Assembly (NCBI GenBank): GCA_002366795.1
Contig: DFBX01000042.1
Span: 1 to 30,547 of the forward strand
Source: Rhodobacteraceae bacterium UBA3069
GTDB lineage: Bacteria; Pseudomonadota; Alphaproteobacteria; Rhodobacterales; Rhodobacteraceae
Length of the DNA: 30,547 bases
Direction: 5' to 3'
Shown: positions 1 to 7,451 of the stretch, in pieces
How the letters are laid out: each line of letters begins with the position of its first letter
How positions within the stretch are numbered: the stretch's first letter is position 1
Notes under the pieces: generated by a model
What the model saw: the letters and a program-made list of their open reading frames with translations, nothing else
Databases searched by the model: none
What the model was told of the DNA's origin: nothing
Position numbers and translations under genes: made by a program

Positions 1-77
1 CCCTGCGCTGTGAAAAGACAGTATCGTCGTTCCGCGCCTTTGTTTCTTTAGCCTGTACTATGGTATTGCTCGCCTAA
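1..77 (+). mobile_element. C-terminal remnant of an IS5-type transposase (partial at window edge)
   Basis: The frame beginning at base 3 is open from the window edge to a TAA at 75-77. It encodes about 24 residues beginning LRCEKTVSSFRAFVSLA. The pattern EKT, a few residues, then F-x-x-FVSLA resembles the end of DDE transposases of the IS5 superfamily, where an R-x-EKT motif lies just before the C-terminus. The catalytic DDE part would be outside the window, so completeness cannot be judged. The local base composition is less GC-rich than the genes to the right. No inverted repeat or target duplication could be confirmed. The family call rests on one short motif from memory and is tentative. 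Confidence 0.42.
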
Positions 78-180
78 ATGAAGACGCCACCTAAGGCGAA
101 ACCCAGCCCCTTACTGACCCAAAGCGCGGTGCAGAACACGCATCTGCGCATCGGCCAGACAGGCGGGCACCTCAATACCG
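78..180. other. Non-coding stretch beside the IS remnant
   Basis: No coding region is supported here. The stretch follows the putative transposase stop and ends at the peroxiredoxin terminator. It contains a small inverted repeat (CGCC at 88-91 and GGCG at 98-101). If the IS call is right, the end of the element should lie in this interval, but I could not fix the terminal repeat. Confidence 0.3.
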
Positions 181-210
181 AAAAACCGCCCCCATGATCG
201 GGGGCGGTTT
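181..210 (-). terminator. Intrinsic terminator of the peroxiredoxin gene
   Basis: An 11-bp perfect stem pairs 183-193 with 200-210 around the six-base loop 194-199. On the minus strand it is followed by a T tract (complement of 181-185). It lies about 30 bases after the peroxiredoxin stop codon. The plus-strand side has only three T, so termination is probably mainly for the minus strand. Confidence 0.85.
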
Positions 211-240
211 CATTACTGGCACAACGGATCGCGCGACCGA

Positions 241-894
241 TCAGGCCGGGCGTTTGGTGGTGCGCAAATAAGGCAGTTTAACGTCAATATCACCGAATTT
301 TTCGCGCGCCTGATCGTCGTTCAAGGACAGCGCAACGATCACATCCTGACCGGCGGTCCAATTCGCGGGTGTTGCAATCGGCTCTCCGTAAGTGGCTTGC
401 AGACCGTCCAGCGCACGCAGCACCTCGGCAAAGTTACGGCCGACTGACATTGGATAGGTCATGATTAGCTGCACTTTCTTGTCCGGCGAGATGATAAAGA
501 CCGAACGCACCGAGGCAGAATCGGCAGCAGTGCGCCCGTCAGGCAGGTATGCCTCGGCCGGCAGCATGTCGAACAGTTTAGACACTTCCAGCGACTCATC
601 CGCGATGATCGGGAAACCTGCCTCGGCGCCCGAGAAGGATTCGATGTCGGATTTCCATTTCACATGCTCGTCCGCGCCATCGACCGACAGGCCGATCACC
701 TTGGTGTTGCGCTTGACCCATTCGTCGGCCATCTGTGCAACCGCGCCGAATTCGGTCGTGCAGACGGGGGTGAAATCCTTGGGGTGAGAGAACAGGATGG
801 CCCAGCTATCACCGATCCAGTCGTGAAAAGTGATCGTGCCCTGATCCGTCTCGGCAGTGAAATTGGGAACGATGTCGTTAATGCGAAGGCCCAT
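241..894 (-). CDS. 1-Cys peroxiredoxin (Prx6 family)
   Basis: This 217-residue protein reduces hydrogen peroxide and organic hydroperoxides, probably in the cytoplasm. The peroxidatic cysteine is Cys45 in the motif PVCTTE, preceded by the FSHPKDFTP stretch typical of Prx6. It is the only cysteine in the protein, so there is no resolving cysteine and this is a 1-Cys enzyme that needs an external reductant. The C-terminal extension beyond about residue 160 (GEPIATPANW onward) is also typical of Prx6. The start ATG at 892-894 is preceded by a good AGGAG site. Longer readings of this frame run backwards through the neighbouring dehydrogenase and are not real. It is divergent from the aldehyde dehydrogenase with 186 bases between them. 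No OxyR site was recognised. Confidence 0.95.
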   Translation of the reverse strand: MGLRINDIVPNFTAETDQGTITFHDWIGDSWAILFSHPKDFTPVCTTEFGAVAQMADEWVKRNTKVIGLSVDGADEHVKWKSDIESFSGAEAGFPIIADESLEVSKLFDMLPAEAYLPDGRTAADSASVRSVFIISPDKKVQLIMTYPMSVGRNFAEVLRALDGLQATYGEPIATPANWTAGQDVIVALSLNDDQAREKFGDIDVKLPYLRTTKRPA

Positions 895-1080
895 GGGAAT
901 CTCCTTTATCCAAGGCTGTAACGTGACGTTGCCAGTATTAGATAGATAGCGGCGCAGCCATTTGCACCCCCTCTCTTGCGAAGGTTTGACCACAGTGACA
1001 GAGTGACGCGAATCCGGCGGGATGATATTTTGCCAAGCGGAAACGCTGCGCCGGAAACGTGATATCAGGAGGTTATCAAG

Positions 1081-2520
1081 ATGATCGAGAAACGTCAGTT
1101 CTACATCAATGGCGAATGGGTCGACCCGGCCACGCCGAACGACCATAATGTGATCGACCCCAGCACGGAAGAGCCATGCGCCGTGATCTCGCTTGGCGGC
1201 GATGCGGATGTCAACGCCGCCGTTGCCGCCGCCAAGGCCGCCTTCCCGGCATGGATGGCGACCCCGCCGGCAGAGCGGATCGCGCTGGTCGAAAAACTGC
1301 TGGAAATCTACAAGCGCCGCGGCGAGGAAATGGGCGAGGCGATCTCGCTTGAGATGGGCGCGCCGATTGACATGGCCAAGACCCAGCAGGTCGGGGCCGG
1401 GATGTTCCACATCAGCAACTTTATCAAGGCGGCCAAGGATTTCGAATTCAGCCGCCCGCTGGGCGACCACGCCCCCAACGACCGCATCATTTATGAACCG
1501 GTCGGCGTTTGCGCGCTGATCACCCCGTGGAACTGGCCGATGAACCAAGTCACGCTGAAAGTGGTCGCTGCGGCCATCGCGGGCTGCACCATGGTTCTGA
1601 AACCGTCCGAGGAATCGCCGCTTGACGCTGTCCTGTTCGCCGAGATGATGGACGAGGCAGGCTTCCCCAATGGCGTGTTCAACCTTGTGAACGGCGACGG
1701 CATGGGCGTGGGCAGCGCGATGACCTGCCACCCCGACGTGGATATGGTCAGCTTTACCGGCTCGACCCGCGCGGGCATTGCCATTTCGAAAAACGCGGCC
1801 GAAACGCTGAAACGGGTCCACCTGGAACTGGGCGGCAAGGGTGCCAACATCATTTTCGCCGATGCGGATGACAAGGCTGTCAAGCGCGGCGTCATGCATA
1901 TGATGAACAACACTGGTCAGTCCTGTAACGCACCCAGCCGGATGCTTGTGCAGAAGGGCATTTACGATCAGGCCGTCGAAACGGCCGCAGAGGCTGCGGG
2001 CAAGATCACAGTCGGCAACTCGCATGACTCCGGTCGCCACATTGGCCCCGTCGTGAACGAGGCTCAGTGGAATAAGATTCAGGGGCTGATCCAGAAGGGT
2101 ATCGACGAGGGCGCGCGGCTGGTCGCCGGCGGCCTGGGTCGCCCTGACGGGCTGAACAAGGGCTTTTACGTCCGCCCCACAGTCTTTGCCGATGTGAATA
2201 ACGAGATGACCATCGCACGCGAGGAAATCTTTGGACCGGTCCTGTCGATCATCCCGTTCGAGACCGAAGAAGAGGCGATCCAGATCGCCAATGATACGGT
2301 TTACGGCCTGACCAACTACGTTCAGACGCAGGACAGCACCCGCGCCAACCGCTTGGCCACGCAGTTGCGCTCTGGCATGGTGGAAATGAACGGCGCATCG
2401 CGCAGCGCCGGTGCGCCCTTCGGCGGCATGAAGCAGTCGGGCAATGGGCGCGAAGGTGGCGTTTGGGGAATCGAGGATTTCCTCGAAGTCAAAGCCGTCG
2501 CAGGCTGGACCCCGGAATAA
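1081..2520 (+). CDS. NAD(P)-dependent aldehyde dehydrogenase family protein
   Basis: This 479-residue enzyme of the aldehyde dehydrogenase superfamily oxidises an aldehyde to the acid using NAD(P). The cofactor-binding PWNWP motif is at 149-153 and FTGSTRAG at 225-232. The general-base glutamate is Glu249 in LELGGK and the catalytic cysteine is Cys282 in NTGQSCNAPSR. The EEIFGPV motif is at 381-387. Length and motif order are complete for the family. A strong AGGAGG at 1067-1072 sits eight bases before the ATG. The substrate cannot be told from sequence. Because it is monocistronic and followed at once by a terminator, context does not help. The divergent peroxiredoxin is compatible with a detoxification role, but that is inference. 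Confidence 0.93.
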   Translation: MIEKRQFYINGEWVDPATPNDHNVIDPSTEEPCAVISLGGDADVNAAVAAAKAAFPAWMATPPAERIALVEKLLEIYKRRGEEMGEAISLEMGAPIDMAKTQQVGAGMFHISNFIKAAKDFEFSRPLGDHAPNDRIIYEPVGVCALITPWNWPMNQVTLKVVAAAIAGCTMVLKPSEESPLDAVLFAEMMDEAGFPNGVFNLVNGDGMGVGSAMTCHPDVDMVSFTGSTRAGIAISKNAAETLKRVHLELGGKGANIIFADADDKAVKRGVMHMMNNTGQSCNAPSRMLVQKGIYDQAVETAAEAAGKITVGNSHDSGRHIGPVVNEAQWNKIQGLIQKGIDEGARLVAGGLGRPDGLNKGFYVRPTVFADVNNEMTIAREEIFGPVLSIIPFETEEEAIQIANDTVYGLTNYVQTQDSTRANRLATQLRSGMVEMNGASRSAGAPFGGMKQSGNGREGGVWGIEDFLEVKAVAGWTPE

Positions 2521-2544
2521 CACCACGTCGCCAGCAATAGAACA

Positions 2545-2576
2545 GGGCCGCCAGACGAATCAGGCGGCCCTTTTTT
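2545..2576 (+). terminator. Intrinsic terminator of the aldehyde dehydrogenase gene
   Basis: A perfect 8-bp GC stem pairs GGGCCGCC (2545-2552) with GGCGGCCC (2563-2570) around a ten-base loop. Six T follow at 2571-2576. It lies 24 bases after the dehydrogenase stop. Confidence 0.9.
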
Positions 2577-2589
2577 CATACACGAACAC

Positions 2590-2626
2590 AAAAAGAAAAC
2601 GCCCCGCCGGATCAACCGACGGGGCG
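2590..2626 (-). terminator. Intrinsic terminator of pnp
   Basis: An 11-bp stem with one G-T wobble pairs 2600-2610 with 2616-2626 around a five-base loop. Read on the minus strand it is followed by a T-rich tract (complement of 2590-2599). It lies 24 bases past the pnp stop and faces the dehydrogenase terminator, so the two convergent genes are well insulated. Confidence 0.88.
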
Positions 2627-2650
2627 CTTTTATTCAGGATTGAAAGGGGC

Positions 2651-4786
2651 TTATGCCTCCTCTTCGTCCACTTTGGTGATCTCTTCGCCGGTTTCCTGAT
2701 CGACCATTTTCATGGCCAGACGGACCTTGCCGCGATCGTCAAAGCCCAGCAGCTTGACGTAGACTTCTTGACCTTCCTTCAGAACGTCCGAAGGATGGTT
2801 CAGGCGGCGGTTTTCGATCTGGGACACGTGGACCAGACCGTCGCGCTTGCCAAAGAAATTCACGAAAGCGCCGAAATCGACGATTTTCACTACGGTGCCT
2901 TTGTAGACTTTGCCTTCTTCCGGCTCTGCCACGATCGAATGGATCATGTCATATGCCTTCTGGATGGCTTCACCATTGGCCGACGCAATCTTGATGATAC
3001 CGTCATCGTTGATATCGACCTTCGCACCCGAGGTTTCCACGATTTCGCGGATGACCTTGCCGCCGGAGCCGATCACTTCACGGATCTTGTCGGTCGGGAT
3101 CTGCATGGTTTCGATGCGCGGCGCGTGGGCCGAGAAGTCGCCAGCGCCGGACAGCGCCTTGTTCATCTCACCCAGGATGTGCAGACGGCCAGCCTTGGCT
3201 TGATCCAGGGCTTTTTCCATGATCTCGGGCGTGATGCCTGCGACCTTGATGTCCATCTGCAAGGACGTGATGCCTGCTTCGGTGCCTGCAACCTTGAAGT
3301 CCATGTCGCCGAGGTGATCCTCGTCGCCAAGGATGTCGGTCAGAACCGCGTAGGAACCGTCTTCCTCAAGGATCAGGCCCATGGCCACACCGGCCACGGC
3401 CGCCTTGAGCGGAACGCCCGCATCCATCATCGACAGCGAACCGCCACAGACCGAAGCCATGGAGGAAGAGCCGTTGGATTCGGTGATTTCCGACACCAGG
3501 CGCAGGGTGTAGGGGAAATCGGTCGGGGCGGGCAGAACAGCCTGAAGGGCACGCCATGCCAGTTTCCCGTGGCCGATTTCGCGACGACCCGGACCGCCAA
3601 CACGGCCAACCTCGCCCACCGAATAGGGGGGGAAGTTGTAGTGCAGCAGGAAGTTGGATTTGAAGTTGCCGTGCAGCGCGTCGATGAATTGTTCGTCATC
3701 GCCGGTGCCCAGCGTGGTCACGACCAGGCTCTGGGTTTCACCACGGGTGAACAGGGCAGAGCCGTGGGTCCGCGGCAGCAGGCCGGTTTCGCACTCGATG
3801 GCGCGCACTTGGTCCAGCGCACGGCCGTCGATCCGCTTGCCTTCTTTCACCACGGTGCCACGCAGCACGGTGGATTCCAGCTTTTTCAACGCGGAACCAA
3901 GGTTCGGATCTTCAAGCTGTTCCTCGGTCAGGGCGGCCTTGATGTCTTCTTTCGCGGCGGCCACGGCAGCGACGCGCTCTTGCTTGTCGATGATCGCATA
4001 GGCGGCGTGCATCTTGTCTTCGCCGGCGGCTTTCACAGCGGCAAACAGGTCGCTGTAATCCGGCGGGGTGAAGTCGAACGGCTCTTTCGCGCAATCTTCG
4101 GCCAGATCGATGATCAGGTCGATGACGGGCTGGATTTGCTGGTGGGCAAAGTTCACGGCGCCCAGCATTTCGGTCTCGGACAGCTCATATGCTTCGGATT
4201 CGACCATCATCACGGCGTCTTTGGTGCCGGCGACAACCAGATCAAGGCGCTGCTCGGGGTTGTTGCGCAGGTCCTGCATGTCGTCCACAGTCGGGTTGAG
4301 GACATATTCGCCATCAACGAAACCAACGCGGGCACAAGCGATCGGACCCATGAACGGCGCGCCGGAAATGGTCAGCGCGGCAGAGGCAGCGATCATCGCC
4401 ACGATGTCCGGGTCATTTTCCAGATCGTGCGACAGCACGGTGCACATCACCAGGACTTCGTTCTTGAAGCCGGGCACGAACAGCGGGCGGATCGGACGAT
4501 CGATCAGACGCGCGGTCAGGGTTTCCTTCTCGGTGGGGCGGGCCTCACGCTTGAAAAAGCCGCCGGGCACTTTACCCGCAGCATAGTATTTTTCCTGGTA
4601 GTGGACGGTCAGCGGAAAGAAATCCTGCCCTTCCTTTTGTTTGCGGGCAAAGGTCACGTTGGCCATGACCGAGGTTTCACCCAGCGTGGCGATGACAGAG
4701 CCATCAGCCTGACGGGCAATCTTGCCCGTTTCCAGTGTCAGCGTTTCATCGCCCCACTGCATTGTTTTCGTCGTAACGTTAAACAT
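2651..4786 (-). CDS. pnp: Polyribonucleotide nucleotidyltransferase (PNPase)
   Basis: This 711-residue enzyme degrades RNA 3' to 5' by phosphorolysis and is a partner of the RNA degradosome. The first RNase PH domain covers about residues 10-145 and carries the GGFFKREARPTEKE signature near 75-88. A helical linker follows, then the second RNase PH domain at about 320-545, with catalytic aspartates in the DILGDEDHLGDMDF stretch around 484-497. A KH domain lies at about 562-620 with GSGGK at 573-577, and an S1 domain at about 625-694. Length and domain order are complete. The ATG at 4784-4786 has an AGGAAA site upstream. It lies downstream of rpsO in the usual bacterial rpsO-pnp order, separated by a terminator and a 301-base gap. 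The leader has nested hairpins that may serve autoregulation. Confidence 0.98.
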   Translation of the reverse strand: MFNVTTKTMQWGDETLTLETGKIARQADGSVIATLGETSVMANVTFARKQKEGQDFFPLTVHYQEKYYAAGKVPGGFFKREARPTEKETLTARLIDRPIRPLFVPGFKNEVLVMCTVLSHDLENDPDIVAMIAASAALTISGAPFMGPIACARVGFVDGEYVLNPTVDDMQDLRNNPEQRLDLVVAGTKDAVMMVESEAYELSETEMLGAVNFAHQQIQPVIDLIIDLAEDCAKEPFDFTPPDYSDLFAAVKAAGEDKMHAAYAIIDKQERVAAVAAAKEDIKAALTEEQLEDPNLGSALKKLESTVLRGTVVKEGKRIDGRALDQVRAIECETGLLPRTHGSALFTRGETQSLVVTTLGTGDDEQFIDALHGNFKSNFLLHYNFPPYSVGEVGRVGGPGRREIGHGKLAWRALQAVLPAPTDFPYTLRLVSEITESNGSSSMASVCGGSLSMMDAGVPLKAAVAGVAMGLILEEDGSYAVLTDILGDEDHLGDMDFKVAGTEAGITSLQMDIKVAGITPEIMEKALDQAKAGRLHILGEMNKALSGAGDFSAHAPRIETMQIPTDKIREVIGSGGKVIREIVETSGAKVDINDDGIIKIASANGEAIQKAYDMIHSIVAEPEEGKVYKGTVVKIVDFGAFVNFFGKRDGLVHVSQIENRRLNHPSDVLKEGQEVYVKLLGFDDRGKVRLAMKMVDQETGEEITKVDEEEA

Positions 4787-4802
4787 CTATCGTTTCCTAT
4801 CA

Positions 4803-4831
4803 GGGAGCGCTCCCGGCCTTCCGGGTCTCCC
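4803..4831 (-). promoter_or_regulatory. Nested hairpins in the pnp 5' leader
   Basis: A 12-base perfect palindrome (4803-4814) lies 16 bases upstream of the pnp start codon. The same left arm, GGGAG (4803-4807), can instead pair with CTCCC (4827-4831). That alternative encloses a second hairpin, CCCGG (4812-4816) with CCGGG (4821-4825) and a four-base loop. The folds are mutually exclusive. In E. coli, PNPase controls its own mRNA through a leader stem cut by RNase III; a similar role here is inferred only from position and structure. Confidence 0.45.
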
Positions 4832-5029
4832 GTTTGAATGGCGGCCCCATTGCCGCCGACCCCCTTCATCATTTCATGCGCCGGGGTCAAAGCGTCACGT
4901 CTCAGATGCTGCGCCCATACACGGTTTGGGCATAGAATGAAAGGAAAAGCAGGCGGACGTGCCGATCTGCCTTTTTGGTCACGGGGCGACCATCCTCGAT
5001 CCGCTGCTTTCCGACCCACCGTAAAGCTG

Positions 5030-5063
5030 AAACGCAAAACGCCCGCTCTGATCAGAGCGGGCG
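5030..5063 (-). terminator. Intrinsic terminator of rpsO
   Basis: A 24-base perfect palindrome at 5040-5063 forms a GC-rich stem with only a minimal loop. On the minus strand it is followed by TTTTGCGTTT (complement of 5030-5039). It lies 24 bases beyond the rpsO stop. Some read-through into pnp is usual in other bacteria. Confidence 0.85.
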
Positions 5064-5087
5064 TTTCTGAATTCCGGTGCGGCGCGA

Positions 5088-5357
5088 TTAACGGCGCAGG
5101 CCCAGACGACCGATGAGCGAGGTATAACGCCCTTCGTCCTTGGCTTTCAGGTAATCCAGCAGCTTACGACGCTGAGCAACCATTTTCAGAAGGCCACGGC
5201 GACCGTGGTTGTCCTTCTTGTGAGTCTTGAAATGCTCGGTCAGGGTCTTGATGCGCGAGGACAGGATAGCAACCTGGACTTCGGGCGAACCGGTGTCGCC
5301 TTCCTTGGTTGCGTATTCTTTCATGACGCGTGCTTTTTCTTCGACAGTGATCGACAT
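5088..5357 (-). CDS. rpsO: 30S ribosomal protein S15
   Basis: This 89-residue protein binds the central domain of 16S rRNA and helps nucleate 30S platform assembly. It matches S15 throughout: the GDTGSPEVQVAILSSRI stretch, the LTEHFKTHKKDNHGRRGLL core and the C-terminal YLKAKDEGRY segment. The length is exactly that of the family. The ATG at 5355-5357 is preceded by AGGAGAG. The longer in-frame extension upstream has no family match and would bury the ribosome site. It precedes pnp on the same strand and follows truB and rbfA further upstream, which is the classical order with extra genes inserted. Confidence 0.98.
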   Translation of the reverse strand: MSITVEEKARVMKEYATKEGDTGSPEVQVAILSSRIKTLTEHFKTHKKDNHGRRGLLKMVAQRRKLLDYLKAKDEGRYTSLIGRLGLRR

Positions 5358-5499
5358 CGGTCTCTCCTTTAAAGGTTGGTGTTGGGGCGCAAGCCGGGAT
5401 GTCGTCCAGCAAGGTCCATAGGTACCGCCGCAGGTTTCCCAAAAGGGATTCCCCAAGGCGATGCGGGCGTATAGGAGGATTCCCCCCAAAAGGCAAAGG

Positions 5500-5519
5500 A
5501 AAAAGGGCCCGGTCAGCCC
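5500..5519 (-). terminator. Weak hairpin and T tract at the end of the RTX gene
   Basis: On the minus strand a short 4-5 bp stem (5505-5509 with 5515-5519) overlaps the stop codon and is followed by five T (complement of 5500-5504). The stem is short, so termination would be weak. Confidence 0.35.
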
Positions 5520-6454
5520 GCCATCAACGTGGCGAAATCCGTGTTCGAAATCATGGTGATCTGGTCCAGCGTCAAACCGCCCGCCCCGCCAAGCGTCGCG
5601 ACCTCTTGCCCGTCCACCATAAGATGCACAAAGCCATCCTCATCTTCGGACAGGGCCACATCGGGGTCCGATCCGTCATCTTCGAAGACGATCATCAGGC
5701 TGTCCTCCGCCGGGTCGAAATCCTGCACATCCGCCGGGTCTGTGATCCAGTCACCCAGCACCACGGTATCCGCGCCGGTGCCGGTGTGGACCGTGTCGAA
5801 CGCGCCCGCCACGATCTCGTCATCGCCATCGCCGCCGTTCAGGAAATCGGCGTCTTGCGCATCTGTCAGGTCCGGGTTGACACCCAAAAGCGCATCATCC
5901 CCCGCCCCGCCGAACAGGGTATCTGCACCGCCCTGCCCGTCCAGCGCATCATTGCCGTCATTGCCATGCAGGGCGTCATCGCCCTCGCCCCCGCGCAGCT
6001 GGTCCGCGCCGGTGCCGCCGATCAGGCTGTCGTCGCCTTCTTCGCCCATCAAGGTGTCATCGCCCATGTAACCGTTCAGCTCATCGCCCGCGGCCCCACC
6101 GAACAGCAGATCATTCGCATCTTCGCCGCACAGAGTATCTGCCCCGTCGCCGCCCACCAGCATGTCGTCGCCTTCGCCGCCAAGTATCTCGTCATCACCC
6201 TCGCCGCCGGTCACACTGTCCGCGCCTTCGGCCCCGTCCAGAATATCGTCGCCCGCGCCGCCACTGATCGCTTCATCCGCGTTGCTGCCGTCGATCGTGT
6301 CGGCACCGTCGCTGCCTTGGACAAGGTCCAGATCCTTTTCCATTTCGGACACGTCGTCGGGCGTGTCGGGCTGGTCATCCGCAAACAGTGCATCGAACCC
6401 CACGAACGCGGTGCCCAGCACCATCGCCCCCATCATTCCAGCCAGCAAAATCAT
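5513..6454 (-). CDS. RTX-type calcium-binding repeat protein with an N-terminal hydrophobic segment
   Basis: This 313-residue acidic protein is built of glycine-aspartate nonapeptides of the hemolysin type (GGxGxDxLx), such as GGEGDDEILGGEGDDMLVGGDGAD. They extend over about residues 55-225 and are expected to fold as a calcium-binding beta roll. The N-terminus (about 1-24) is hydrophobic and followed by an acidic linker, so it could be an uncleaved anchor or a signal peptide. The last 75 residues contain no RTX repeats. No type I secretion ABC transporter or membrane-fusion gene is nearby. It lies between the DUF5665 gene and rpsO, separated from DUF5665 by an AT-rich gap that could hold its own promoter. 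Partners and function are unknown. Confidence 0.85.
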   Translation of the reverse strand: MILLAGMMGAMVLGTAFVGFDALFADDQPDTPDDVSEMEKDLDLVQGSDGADTIDGSNADEAISGGAGDDILDGAEGADSVTGGEGDDEILGGEGDDMLVGGDGADTLCGEDANDLLFGGAAGDELNGYMGDDTLMGEEGDDSLIGGTGADQLRGGEGDDALHGNDGNDALDGQGGADTLFGGAGDDALLGVNPDLTDAQDADFLNGGDGDDEIVAGAFDTVHTGTGADTVVLGDWITDPADVQDFDPAEDSLMIVFEDDGSDPDVALSEDEDGFVHLMVDGQEVATLGGAGGLTLDQITMISNTDFATLMAG

Positions 6455-6577
6455 CGTTCAGACCCCACACATAACCCTAGGACACAAGCCCCCGCACAAG
6501 AAAGCCATATCGTCCCCCTTCGGGTCAAATCCAATAGTATTAACAGGTTAAACCTTCTATAATGCGAACAAGTGACC

Positions 6578-6901
6578 TTACTGCATCCCCTGCCGGATCA
6601 TTTCGGCAATCTGCGTGGCCCAATTTCCGATCACCGGCAGAAATTCGATCTGCGACAGCCAGAACGCCGCCAAAGACACCAGCGCCGTGGCCCCCACGAC
6701 CGACCCAAGGCCAAACGCCAGCCCACGCATAAACTGGAAGAACACCAGCCGCGGAACCGAGTTGTGCAGCTTCACGAAACGGTGCCCGTTCAGCCGACGC
6801 ACCTCTGCCGTCAGCCCGTCGAGGGACGAAACGATCTCTTCCGCCGTGATATGGCGGGCGACTTTTTCTTCGGGGGTATTGTCGGAAACGGTGTCGGACA
6901 T
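6578..6901 (-). CDS. DUF5665 family small membrane protein
   Basis: This 107-residue protein matches the DUF5665 pattern: a conserved HRFVKLHNSVPRLVFFQFMRGLAFGLG stretch around 40-66 leads into one transmembrane helix of about 54-84 and an amphipathic tail. The N-terminal 40 residues are hydrophilic and probably cytoplasmic. The start ATG at 6899-6901 lies only three bases after the stop of the upstream DUF1643 gene, so the two are probably co-transcribed. No catalytic motif is visible. The function is unknown. The family name is from memory and is fairly certain. Confidence 0.85.
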   Translation of the reverse strand: MSDTVSDNTPEEKVARHITAEEIVSSLDGLTAEVRRLNGHRFVKLHNSVPRLVFFQFMRGLAFGLGSVVGATALVSLAAFWLSQIEFLPVIGNWATQIAEMIRQGMQ

Positions 6902-6904
6902 GGG

Positions 6905-7420
6905 CTAGCCTTCGGGAAACCACAGCCGCGGCTGCTCTGAATAGGCAATATAAAGCGGATGTTTGGGATGGCCATCCTTGGTCAGGCCCAGATGATGCAC
7001 AGGGCGGCCGGTGCTGCGCAACAGCGCCTCGACCACAGGGCCACGCTCCAGATGCGCACCATGAGTGCCCCATGCGGCGATGATCCGGTCGGCCCAATCG
7101 CAGCTATCGCGGATCGCATCGTCATTGCCCGGCCCCACCGGATCGGCGGCGGCACGCATCGCGCGCGGGTCGGTGTCGCGCCATGCGAAAATATTGGTCA
7201 CCCGAAAGCCGCCGAACCCCAGAGCCCGCGCCCGCCGTTCGCAACGCTCCACCGTCGGATCATTCTGCACTTCGGTCGCGGTCGAGGGGTTCAGCATCAC
7301 AAACAGCGCCTTTTCCTCCGCATCGTCCCACACCCGCGTCAGCAGGTAGCGGTAGCGTTCGCAATCCGAATAAACGGCGGTAGAGCGGGCATCGCCCTTC
7401 AGGAATTCGCGTGTGATCAT
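6905..7420 (-). CDS. DUF1643 domain-containing protein
   Basis: This 171-residue cytoplasmic protein matches DUF1643: an N-terminal YRYLLTRVW segment, LFVMLNPSTAT around residue 40, DPTVERCERRARALGFGGFRVTNIFAWRDTDP, and a C-terminal GLTKDGHPKHPLYI motif. The activity of the family is not established. The ATG at 7418-7420 has no strong ribosome site. It lies 31 bases after the truB stop and is followed within three bases by DUF5665, so truB, DUF1643 and DUF5665 look like one transcript. An in-frame upstream extension overlapping truB has no homology and was rejected. Confidence 0.88.
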   Translation of the reverse strand: MITREFLKGDARSTAVYSDCERYRYLLTRVWDDAEEKALFVMLNPSTATEVQNDPTVERCERRARALGFGGFRVTNIFAWRDTDPRAMRAAADPVGPGNDDAIRDSCDWADRIIAAWGTHGAHLERGPVVEALLRSTGRPVHHLGLTKDGHPKHPLYIAYSEQPRLWFPEG

Positions 7421-7451
7421 GTCTGCGTTGTGCCGCAGCACCCGATGCGGA

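Larger units (their letters stand above)
4787..5087. other. rpsO-pnp intergenic region
   Basis: This 301-base gap contains the rpsO terminator at its right end, the pnp promoter and leader at its left end, and no convincing gene. The short open frames on both strands cross the terminator or run into pnp and lack family features. Confidence 0.7.

Noticed and set aside
200..240. Possible element-like AATGAAA before the peroxiredoxin terminator
   Set aside because: Only the final AATGAAA matches; the TATTT part is missing, so it is likely a chance match with the terminator arm.
895..2526. Long minus-strand open frame continuing upstream of the peroxiredoxin, antisense to the aldehyde dehydrogenase
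   Set aside because: It is the codon shadow of the dehydrogenase. The peroxiredoxin has a good ATG and ribosome site at 894, and the extra sequence has no domain pattern.
2444..4837. 797-residue plus-strand open frame antisense to pnp
   Set aside because: It is rich in His, Gly and Asp as expected for the complement of a GC-rich gene, it crosses two terminators, and pnp is certain.
4838..5116. Possible 92-residue gene between pnp and rpsO
   Set aside because: It runs through the rpsO terminator palindrome and into rpsO. No ribosome site or homology was seen.
5700..6310. Repetitive pattern that could look like a CRISPR or DNA satellite
   Set aside because: It is the coding periodicity of RTX nonapeptides. 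Unit lengths and spacers do not fit a CRISPR array.
5399..6562. 387-residue plus-strand open frame antisense to the RTX gene
   Set aside because: Its repeat-like composition is the mirror of the RTX repeats, and it has no start signal or family match.
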